Positions 1 to 5,458 of a DNA stretch of 7,822 bases are shown here, piece by piece. The position numbers and the translations under genes were made by a program. The notes beneath the pieces are model-generated. The model saw nothing but the letters and a program-made list of their open reading frames with translations, had not been told where the DNA came from and ran no database searches. Position 1 is the stretch's first letter. The number at the start of each line of letters is the position of its first letter. Source of the stretch: Verrucomicrobia bacterium UBA7008. Its GTDB lineage: Bacteria; Verrucomicrobiota; Kiritimatiellia; RFP12; UBA1067. The stretch covers positions 1 to 7,822 of the forward strand of contig DJXI01000043.1 in the NCBI GenBank assembly GCA_002449695.1, in the 5' to 3' direction.

Positions 1-1
1 G

Positions 2-33
2 CTCTGCGTCCTCTGCGCCTCTGCGACTCTGCG
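2..33. repeat. tandem CTCTGCG array (four copies)
   Basis: The heptamer CTCTGCG occurs exactly at 2-8, 11-17, 19-25 and 27-33, with steps of 9, 8 and 8 nt and variable 1-2 nt linkers; on the minus strand it reads CGCAGAG. It is followed by TTAAAC. It touches the window edge, so more copies may lie outside. From memory, similar degenerate arrays (CTCTGCG with linker variation, ending in TTAA) occur between genes in many environmental bacteria; their function is not known to me. Confidence 0.85.
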
Positions 34-59
34 TTAAACAATCCCCACCCGAACAACGC

Positions 60-72
60 GGGGACAGACCCC
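60..72. repeat. GGGG-ACAGA-CCCC palindrome
   Basis: A perfect 4-bp G/C stem with a 5-nt loop, between tsaD and the CTCTGCG array. On the minus strand it reads GGGGTCTGTCCCC and is preceded by the AAATTT-containing stretch 75-82. No T-run follows the stem, so it is a poor intrinsic terminator. Its form resembles dispersed REP-like palindromes, though one copy cannot establish that. Confidence 0.55.
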
Positions 73-91
73 ACAAATTTCTTCTGACCAC

Positions 92-105
92 ACGCGAATA
101 CGCGT
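92..105 (-). other. short inverted repeat 12 nt after the tsaD stop
   Basis: ACGCG and CGCGT flank a 4-nt AT-only loop, forming a 5-bp stem soon after the tsaD stop codon (118-120). It could help end or protect the transcript, but no U-tract follows, so I do not call it a terminator. The rest of the non-coding stretch 1-117 shows nothing beyond this, the GGGG/CCCC palindrome and the heptamer array. Confidence 0.3.
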
Positions 106-117
106 CGCCGGTCCGCC

Positions 118-1203
118 TTATTCCATCCCGGCTTCGAGCGACGGGCAGACGTCGAGACGGAGCGCGTCGTCGCCGACGTGGTTGCGCCGCCAGTAGGCGA
201 GGCCCGCGATCATCGCGCCGTTGTCGCCGCAGTATTTCGACTGTGCCATCAAGAGCGGCACCTTCGCCTCGGCCGCGACCTGCGCGAGCACGGCGCGGAC
301 GCGGCTGTTGAGCGACACGCCGCCGCCGAGGATGAGCGCGCGGTAGGCGCGCCGCTTCAGCGCCGTGCGCGTGCGTTCGGCGACCGCCTGCACGATGGCC
401 TCCTGATACGACGTCACGATCCGCGGCGTTTCCGCCGCGTCCGGCCGCTCCTTCTGGACGTAGCGCAGCAGCGCCGTCTTCAGCCCCGAGAACGAGACGC
501 AGAGCTCCGCCGGCAGCCCCGCGAGCGCGGAGACGCCTTCGCGCGGATGGCCCTTCGGAAACGGAATCAGGTTCGTCAGCCCGTGTTCGGCGATGTAGGC
601 CTTGGCGATCCGGTCGATCGTCGGCCCGCCGGGATAGCCGAGCCCCAGCAGCTTCGCCGCCTTGTCGAACGCCTCGCCCGCCGCGTCGTCGAGCGTCTGG
701 CCGATGATCTCGTACCGCCCGTACGCGGGCACGTCGATCCAGTTCGTGTGGCCGCCCGAGATCGCGAGGCCCAGGGCCGGCATGACCGCCGTCGGATCCG
801 GCACGTCGCCGGCCGGGCCCTTCGCCGCGTCGTACAGAAACGGCGTGTGCAGATGCGCCTCGATGTGGTTGATGCCGATCAGCGGGACGCCGAGCGCGAG
901 CGCGAGCCCCTTCGCCGCGTTCAGCCCCACGATGAGCGCGGGCGAGAGCCCCGCGCCGTAGGTGACGGCGACCGCGTCGATCCGCCCGCCCGGTTCGGCC
1001 GCCGCGAACGCGTCCAGCGCCGTGCGCACGACCTCGCCGATCTTCTCGATGTGGGCGCGGCTGGCGATCTCCGGCACGACGCCGCCGTAGGGCTGATGGA
1101 GCGGGATTTGCGTATAGACGACGTTCGCGAGGACTTCGCGCCCGTCCCTGACGACCGCGCAGGCGGTTTCGTCGCAGCTTGTCTCGATACCGAGGATATT
1201 CAT
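118..1203 (-). CDS. tsaD: tRNA N6-adenosine threonylcarbamoyltransferase TsaD
   Basis: TsaD (Kae1/YgjD/Gcp family) transfers the threonylcarbamoyl group from threonylcarbamoyl-AMP to A37 of ANN-decoding tRNAs, giving t6A. In bacteria it acts in the cytoplasm with TsaB and TsaE on the intermediate made by TsaC; none of these partners is in the window. The 361-aa length is near the family norm. Visible motifs: the N-terminal GIETSCDET (residues 5-13), metal-binding histidines H113 and H117 in NHIEAHLH, the nucleotide-binding SGGHT (149-153), FSGLKTA (238-244), GGGVSLN (293-299), and the C-terminal metal aspartate D327 in CGDNGAMIAG. About 12-15 residues around 124-141 look like a small insertion before SGGHT compared with E. 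coli TsaD. The ATG lies 7 nt after the stop of the exported-protein gene. No strong Shine-Dalgarno is visible, so translation may depend on coupling. It is the last gene of the run. Identity is essentially certain. Confidence 0.97.
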   Translation of the reverse strand: MNILGIETSCDETACAVVRDGREVLANVVYTQIPLHQPYGGVVPEIASRAHIEKIGEVVRTALDAFAAAEPGGRIDAVAVTYGAGLSPALIVGLNAAKGLALALGVPLIGINHIEAHLHTPFLYDAAKGPAGDVPDPTAVMPALGLAISGGHTNWIDVPAYGRYEIIGQTLDDAAGEAFDKAAKLLGLGYPGGPTIDRIAKAYIAEHGLTNLIPFPKGHPREGVSALAGLPAELCVSFSGLKTALLRYVQKERPDAAETPRIVTSYQEAIVQAVAERTRTALKRRAYRALILGGGVSLNSRVRAVLAQVAAEAKVPLLMAQSKYCGDNGAMIAGLAYWRRNHVGDDALRLDVCPSLEAGME

Positions 1204-1210
1204 CGCCGTC

Positions 1211-2050
1211 TTACCAGAACTTCCACCACGGGCGGTTGACGGGCTTGACGCCGCCCGCCTTGTTGTACATCTCCTGCACGCGGTTCTGGCCCGCCGTCTC
1301 GGGATCCTGGATGAGTTCGCGCGTCCGGAACTCGAGCGCGTCCGGGAGCGACCAGAACTCGCTGCGGATGAAGTGGTCGGGCCCCGTGCGGTGCAGCACG
1401 ACGACCTCGCCGCCCGGCAGGATGGAGACGGTCGGCCGCGTGATGCGCATCAGCGCGCCCAGATCGTACGTCGGCCACGGGCGGTCGTCGCCGCCGTGGT
1501 CCGCCGCGGTCAGAAAGATGTGCTCGTGGCCCTTGCGCATCCAGTGCACGAGCGTGAACTCGCGGCTCAGGCCCTCGCGGTTGGAAAACATCTGCAGCGC
1601 GCCCGTGATCTTGATGCCGGGCACGATGTCGAACGCGCGGTACTGGCCCTCGTAGCGCAGGCCGCCGTGGATCAGCACGGGGCGCGCGAGGTAGCGGCGC
1701 GGCACGTCGAGCGCGTAGTGGTTGGCGAGCAGCACCTCCAGCTTCTGGCCCTCGTTGGCGTCGATGCGGAACGGCGCGACGAACGGCCGCTCGCCGATGC
1801 GCGTCAGCTGCGACATGTCCGAGGCGCGGAAGACCTCGACGATCAGCCGGTCCTTCGAGTTGGAGAAGCCGACGCTGACCTTTTCAGGCGCGGTGTTCTT
1901 GATGTCGATGACGCCGCGGACGCGCTCGCCGGAGAGGTAGTCGATTTCGTCCAGCTTGAGGTTGACCGAGATTTCGCTGGGCGATTCCGCGACGGCGGCC
2001 CAGGCGAGCGCGGCGCACGCGAGCGCCGCAAGAAAGGTTGTGTTCTTCAT
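1211..2050 (-). CDS. exported protein of unknown function
   Basis: I do not recognise this 279-aa protein. It begins with a Sec-type signal peptide: a short positively charged start (MKN), a hydrophobic core at about residues 6-18, and an AVA-ES cleavage site after A21. The cysteine at position 12 lies inside the hydrophobic core without a good lipobox, so a soluble periplasmic product is more likely than a lipoprotein. Mature residues 28-75 alternate in a beta-strand pattern with a GERVRG turn and an Asn-rich edge, loosely like Ig-type or BsuPI-like beta domains; this is only an impression. The C-terminus is aromatic and basic, ending WWKFW. I chose the ATG at 2050 over a longer open frame to 2359 because it has the signal peptide, a GGAG about 8 nt upstream, and a 4-nt ATGA overlap with the hydrolase gene before it; upstream residues are only antisense-like Arg/Ala-rich sequence. 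tsaD follows 7 nt after its stop. Confidence 0.82.
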   Translation of the reverse strand: MKNTTFLAALACAALAWAAVAESPSEISVNLKLDEIDYLSGERVRGVIDIKNTAPEKVSVGFSNSKDRLIVEVFRASDMSQLTRIGERPFVAPFRIDANEGQKLEVLLANHYALDVPRRYLARPVLIHGGLRYEGQYRAFDIVPGIKITGALQMFSNREGLSREFTLVHWMRKGHEHIFLTAADHGGDDRPWPTYDLGALMRITRPTVSILPGGEVVVLHRTGPDHFIRSEFWSLPDALEFRTRELIQDPETAGQNRVQEMYNKAGGVKPVNRPWWKFW

Positions 2051-2889
2051 AGTTTCAGCTCCAGTCCGTCGTAGGCGGGCTCGATGTTCGTCCCGGCCAG
2101 CCTCTCCAGCCACTCCGCGTGGGTGAGATCGTGGCACATGTGGATGAGACAGGCGCGCGCCGGCGCAATCCGCGCGAGGTAGCCGCGCGCCGCGGCGAGG
2201 CTCAGATGCGTCGGGTGCGGACGCTCGCGCAGGCAGTTCAGCACCATCACGTCGACGCCCTTCAGCTTCTCCACCGCCGCGTCGGGGATTTCGTGGCAGT
2301 CGCTCACGTAGCCGAGGCGGCCGCCCGTAACGCGGTCCGTCAGCAGGTAGCCGCAGCACGGGAAGCCGTGCTCGACCGCGAACGATTCGACGCGCACGTC
2401 GCCGAGCGTGAACGGCGCGGCGTTGTCGACGAATTCGATCTGGGGCCGGTAGAGCCCCTGCGCGCCGCCCGCCGTGCTGATGTACGGAAAGATGCGGTGC
2501 ATCTGCTCGATCGTCTCGCGCGTCGCGTAGCAGGCCATCGGCTTGCCGACGATGCGGTACGGCAGGCCCCGGTAGAGCGGATCGCCGGGCGCGACGGGGA
2601 CGCGTTCGCCGTTGAGCGTGTTGAAGCGCCGCACGTCGTCAAAGCCCGCGATGTGATCCATGTGCGCGTGGGTGAGGCAGACGGCGTCGACCTTCGCGAT
2701 GCCGAAGTCGATGCACGCCAGACGCATCTCCGGCGGCGTGTCGATGAGAAACGCGGTGTCGCCCGCCGTCACGTACGCGCCGCAGCGGCGGCGCCTGTCG
2801 CGCGGATCGGACGAGGTGCAGACGGGGCACGCGCAGCCGATCTGCGGCACCCCGACCGATGTCCCCGTTCCTAGAAATCGAAAGGTCAA
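2047..2889 (-). CDS. PhnP-like metallo-beta-lactamase-fold hydrolase
   Basis: A predicted metal-dependent hydrolase (280 aa from the chosen start) of the MBL superfamily, COG1235/PhnP-like branch. It opens with LGTGTSVGVP and GCACPVC (residues 18-24), the Cys cluster that in E. coli PhnP helps form a structural zinc site. The metal motif THAHMDH (73-79) supplies H74, H76, D78 and H79. Further likely ligands are H174 (AVEH), D197 (SDCHE), H228 (PTHLS) and H250/H253 (LIHMCHD). PhnP itself is a cyclic-phosphate phosphodiesterase of phosphonate breakdown, but no phn genes are here, so the substrate is unknown; phosphodiester cleavage is only an inference. The open frame extends to an ATG at 2985, but that overlaps the transporter gene by 32 nt and adds 32 unfamiliar residues before the conserved TFRFLGTGTS start. 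I prefer the TTG at 2889, with GAGGA 10 nt upstream. The stop overlaps the next start as ATGA, which suggests translational coupling. Confidence 0.9.
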   Translation of the reverse strand: MTFRFLGTGTSVGVPQIGCACPVCTSSDPRDRRRRCGAYVTAGDTAFLIDTPPEMRLACIDFGIAKVDAVCLTHAHMDHIAGFDDVRRFNTLNGERVPVAPGDPLYRGLPYRIVGKPMACYATRETIEQMHRIFPYISTAGGAQGLYRPQIEFVDNAAPFTLGDVRVESFAVEHGFPCCGYLLTDRVTGGRLGYVSDCHEIPDAAVEKLKGVDVMVLNCLRERPHPTHLSLAAARGYLARIAPARACLIHMCHDLTHAEWLERLAGTNIEPAYDGLELKL

Positions 2890-2899
2890 AATCTTTCGG

Positions 2900-2904
2900 T
2901 CCTC
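2900..2904 (-). promoter_or_regulatory. Shine-Dalgarno site supporting a TTG start of the PhnP-like hydrolase
   Basis: GAGGA on the minus strand lies 10 nt before the TTG at 2889. It is the only good ribosome-binding match near the conserved beginning of the hydrolase, so it favours the TTG over the distant in-frame ATG at 2985. The spacing is slightly long, so a start at a neighbouring non-ATG codon cannot be excluded. Confidence 0.45.
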
Positions 2905-2953
2905 GCAAGTGTCCGCAAGTCGCAGGCGAACGGACGCGAACGAGGGCCGCTCC

Positions 2954-4429
2954 TTATTCCTTTGCCGGCATCTTGCCGGTCGCAAAATACTTCTCGATCT
3001 CTTCGAGCGTGCGGCCCTTCGTCTCGGGCATGAAGAACGCCGCCGTGATGAGGTAGATGACGGTAAAGCCCGCGAGCGTGAAGAAGACGCTCTCGTAGCC
3101 GAACTTGTCCGCCCACGGCAGGAAGGTCGAGGCGATCGTCGTGGACACGCCCTGGTTGATCAGGAGCGCGATCGACATGCCGTTGGCGCGGATGCGGTTG
3201 GGCATGAGCTCCGAGAGCGCCAGCCACACGCAGACGCCCGGCCCGACGGCGTAGAACGCCATGAAGACGACGAAGCCCGCCATCACGACGAGACCCGACG
3301 CGAGGCCCGGCGCCGCCCAGCCCTTGTGGAGCGCGAGGAACGTCGACGCGACGATGGCGAGACCGCAGATGATGCCCGACGTGCCGAGCTTCAGGAGGAA
3401 GGTGCGGCCCTTGCGGTCCACGAGCGCCACCGCGACGAGCGTCATCACGACGTTGACGATCTTGAAGCCGAGGTCGGCCCAGTTCGCGAACGCGCCCTGG
3501 AAGCCCGCCTCCTGGAAGATCTTCACGGAGTAGTTGAGCGCGGAGTTGACGCCCGTCGCCTGCGTGCAGGCGAGCACGACGACCGCAAGCACGAACGGAA
3601 TGACGTACTTGCGCTGGAGAAGCGTGTCGGTCGCGGCCGCGTTCTTCGCTTTCTCGGCGGCGGCCTCCTCGTCGGCCTTCACCATCTCGGCCAGAATCTC
3701 GCGCGCCTTCTCCTCGCCGTTGTTCGCCGCGAGCGAGGCGAGCGCCTCGTCCTTGCGGCCGCGGCGGTAGAGCCAGCGCGACGACTCCTTCAACTTGAAC
3801 GCGCCGAAGAAGAGGATGAGGCCCGGCACCGCCGAACACCAGAAGATCGTCTGCCACGCCGCCGTCTTGGAGCTCGCGCTGACGGCCATGTCGTCCGACG
3901 CGCCGACGAGGTAGGTGACCGCGAGGCCGACGAGCGCCGCGAAGACGAGGCCGATCGTCAGGAGGAGCTGGAACATGCCCGTGCCCTTGCCGCGCGAATC
4001 GGCGTCGAGGCACTCCGCCAGATACATCGGCACCACGACGCCGATCAGGCCCGCGCTCGCGCCCTGGAGGATGCGCCCGAGCGTGAGGCACGCGAAGCCG
4101 TTCTCGAAGAGGACGCTCGCGCAGATGATCGGGATCGACAGCGTGAAGCAGAGCGCGGAGATGAGGATCACCTTCTTGCGGCCCATCCACTCGGCGAGCG
4201 CGCCCGCGAAGAGCGAGGAGAGGACGCTGCCGAAGAGAACGGCGCTCACCACGAACGACAGCTGCTGGCTCGTGTAGCTGGACGTCTTCTCGATGTACGG
4301 CAGCGCGGCGGCGATCACGCCCACGTCGATGCCGTAGAGCAGGCCCCCGAGGCCCGCCATCACCAGCAGGTATTTGGCATAGCGCCGGACGTTCGCCGGC
4401 AGCGTGCTTGTCGTTTCGCCCATGTTCAT
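2954..4429 (-). CDS. sugar-porter family MFS transporter (XylE/GLUT-like)
   Basis: An inner-membrane secondary transporter, probably a sugar:H+ symporter, of 491 aa (489 from the second ATG). Sugar-porter signatures appear in order: GGLLYGIDVGVI in TM1 (28-39), AEWMGRKK between TM2 and TM3 (79-86), GRILQGASAGL (118-128) and PMYLAECLDADSRGK (134-148), a cytoplasmic loop at about 212-275 with a charged Ala/Glu/Lys stretch, QATGVNSALNY in TM7 (290-300), LVDRKGR (336-342), GPGVCVWLALSELMPNRIR (396-414) and PETKGRTLEE (468-477). Compared with XylE, Q154 and Q290/N295 of the sugar pocket appear kept. The pocket tryptophan of the WGP motif is replaced by V395, and the TM11 glutamine by N425, as in GLUT proteins. 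The substrate is therefore uncertain. Two in-frame ATGs, 4429 and 4423, compete: a GGGGG run is 2 nt from the first but 8 nt from the second, so 4423 may be the true start. A promoter candidate lies just upstream, making this the likely first gene of a unit. Confidence 0.93.
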   Translation of the reverse strand: MNMGETTSTLPANVRRYAKYLLVMAGLGGLLYGIDVGVIAAALPYIEKTSSYTSQQLSFVVSAVLFGSVLSSLFAGALAEWMGRKKVILISALCFTLSIPIICASVLFENGFACLTLGRILQGASAGLIGVVVPMYLAECLDADSRGKGTGMFQLLLTIGLVFAALVGLAVTYLVGASDDMAVSASSKTAAWQTIFWCSAVPGLILFFGAFKLKESSRWLYRRGRKDEALASLAANNGEEKAREILAEMVKADEEAAAEKAKNAAATDTLLQRKYVIPFVLAVVVLACTQATGVNSALNYSVKIFQEAGFQGAFANWADLGFKIVNVVMTLVAVALVDRKGRTFLLKLGTSGIICGLAIVASTFLALHKGWAAPGLASGLVVMAGFVVFMAFYAVGPGVCVWLALSELMPNRIRANGMSIALLINQGVSTTIASTFLPWADKFGYESVFFTLAGFTVIYLITAAFFMPETKGRTLEEIEKYFATGKMPAKE

Positions 4430-4431
4430 TT

Positions 4432-4436
4432 CCCCC
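4432..4436 (-). promoter_or_regulatory. ribosome-binding G-run that discriminates between two transporter starts
   Basis: A GGGGG run, flanked by A residues, on the minus strand. It is only 2 nt from the ATG at 4429 but 8 nt from the ATG at 4423. Normal Shine-Dalgarno spacing therefore favours the second ATG, shortening the transporter by two residues. The run is not a perfect GGAGG, so the evidence is moderate. Confidence 0.45.
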
Positions 4437-4461
4437 TTTGTGTTGTGGATGGTTTTCTGTT

Positions 4462-4491
4462 AGTATATCATATCTCAACCGTGCGCGTCAG
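4462..4491 (-). promoter_or_regulatory. sigma70-type promoter candidate upstream of the MFS transporter
   Basis: On the minus strand a -35-like CTGACG (4486-4491, 4 of 6 to TTGACA) is followed by an 18-nt spacer and a -10-like TATACT (4462-4467, 5 of 6 to TATAAT). It sits in a conspicuously AT-rich patch within very GC-rich DNA. The start site would be near 4455, giving a leader of roughly 25-32 nt before the transporter ATGs. An overlapping TATGAT, 5 nt upstream of TATACT, is an alternative -10. It would serve the transporter and probably the hydrolase, exported-protein and tsaD genes downstream. No operator-like palindrome is evident. This is a reading by eye, without a motif model. Confidence 0.5.
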
Positions 4492-4534
4492 TTGGAATTT
4501 GTCCAGCCCCGGCGACAGATTGAACCGCACATGA

Positions 4535-5407
4535 TTAGATCATACCTTCTCCGCGCGCGGCGGCAATCGTCGCGGCGCCGGTGAGGACCATGACGAGCCG
4601 GTCGACGCCGAGCGCGACGCCGGCGGCGGAGCCGATCTTCGGCAGCGCCGCGAAGAAGTCCTCGTCGAGCGGATAGTCCGCCTCGCCGAGCGTCCGGCGT
4701 TCGGCGCGCGCGGCCGCGAAGCGCCGCCGCTGCTCGTCCGCGTCGCACAGCTCCGTAAAGCAGTTCGCGAGCTCCATCCCGTCCCAGTAGAACTCCCAGC
4801 GCGCGGCGACGCCGTCCGCCACCGTCGCGAGGCTCGCGCACGCGGGCGGATAGCCGGTCAGGAACACGCCGCCGCCGAGCGCCTTGATCGCCGGTTCGAT
4901 CTTCGTCGCCATGTCCACGTCGAAGCGGTCGGCGTCCCAGTCCGTCCACGGGTCCCAGCCCGCGTACGTCCGGTAGGCGTCGCGGACGGCGAGACGGCGG
5001 GCGCGAGGCGCGGGAGCGGAGAGACGCGAGACGGGCGACAGGAGGCCGAGGGCGGCCAGCAGCGCCTCCAGGTCGTCCGCGATGTCGCGGTCGGTCGCAC
5101 CCTTGCGGTACCATTCGAGCATCGTGAATTCGGGATTGTGGCGCGCGCCCCTTTCGCCGTCGCGGAAGCACGGCCCCAGCTGGTAGATCTTGTCGATGCC
5201 GTCCTGCGCCAGGAGCTTCTTCATCTGGAGCTCCGGCGAGGCGCGCAGGAAGCCGCCCGTCGCGACCGGCGGGCAGTCGATGTGGCACTCCGGCGCGGGC
5301 GCGGCGATGCGCACGGGCGTTTCGACTTCGAGGAAGCCGCGCGCGTCGAAGAACGCGCGGAGGACGCGGACGATTTCCGCGCGCCGCCTGAGGATTTCAA
5401 CATTCAC
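4535..5407 (-). CDS. epmA: elongation factor P--(R)-beta-lysine ligase EpmA (PoxA/GenX/YjeA)
   Basis: EpmA is a class II lysyl-tRNA synthetase paralogue that activates (R)-beta-lysine with ATP and attaches it to a conserved lysine of elongation factor P, helping ribosomes pass polyproline stretches. The 290-aa protein has only the catalytic core and no N-terminal anticodon-binding domain, which separates it from LysRS (about 500 aa). Class II motifs are clear: motif 1 FLEVETPV (25-32), SPELQMKKLL (57-66), motif 2 starting FRDGE (81-85) through HNPEFTMLEWY (90-100), MELANCFTEL (211-220), and motif 3 GVALGVDRLVM (263-273). A265 aligns with E. coli EpmA A298, the residue known to favour beta-lysine; LysRS has Gly there. 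It is about 35 residues shorter than E. coli EpmA (325 aa), mostly in the middle. The start is GTG at 5407, with AGAGGG about 9 nt upstream; an ATG start is not available nearby. EF-P and the aminomutase EpmB are not in the window. Confidence 0.92.
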   Translation of the reverse strand: MNVEILRRRAEIVRVLRAFFDARGFLEVETPVRIAAPAPECHIDCPPVATGGFLRASPELQMKKLLAQDGIDKIYQLGPCFRDGERGARHNPEFTMLEWYRKGATDRDIADDLEALLAALGLLSPVSRLSAPAPRARRLAVRDAYRTYAGWDPWTDWDADRFDVDMATKIEPAIKALGGGVFLTGYPPACASLATVADGVAARWEFYWDGMELANCFTELCDADEQRRRFAAARAERRTLGEADYPLDEDFFAALPKIGSAAGVALGVDRLVMVLTGAATIAAARGEGMI

Positions 5408-5458
5408 GACTGTACGCCCTCTCCACTCGCTGCGGACCGCACGGACGGTGCGCGCGGC

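Noticed and set aside
178..1239. 353-aa plus-strand open reading frame opposite tsaD
   Set aside because: Arg/Asp/Ala-rich translation with no motif, fully covered by the unambiguous tsaD on the minus strand.
2051..2359. N-terminal extension of the exported protein gene to the ATG at 2359
   Set aside because: The extra 103 residues are low-complexity Arg/Ala/Gly sequence read out of frame through the hydrolase gene and would bury the signal peptide. The ATG at 2050 has a signal peptide and a Shine-Dalgarno site.
2886..4478. 530-aa minus-strand frame over the transporter region
   Set aside because: It is a frame-shifted reading of the transporter gene with Arg/Gly-rich composition; the sugar-porter signatures are all in the other frame.
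2660..4534. 624-aa plus-strand open reading frame opposite the transporter gene
   Set aside because: It runs antisense to the clear MFS gene, both flanking gaps and part of the hydrolase. Its product is dominated by Arg, Glu, Ala, Asp and His with no recognisable domain, as expected from the complement of GC-rich codons.
4531..4543. ATGAT/ATCAT inverted repeat at the end of epmA, considered as terminator or operator
   Set aside because: The stem is AT-rich, 5 bp with a 3-nt loop, overlaps the stop codon, and has no T-run; too weak to call.
5438..5452. CGCAC/GTGCG hairpin between the methyltransferase and epmA, considered as a terminator
   Set aside because: The stem is only 5 bp, no T-run follows on the minus strand, and the gap is just 51 nt, so co-transcription is more likely.
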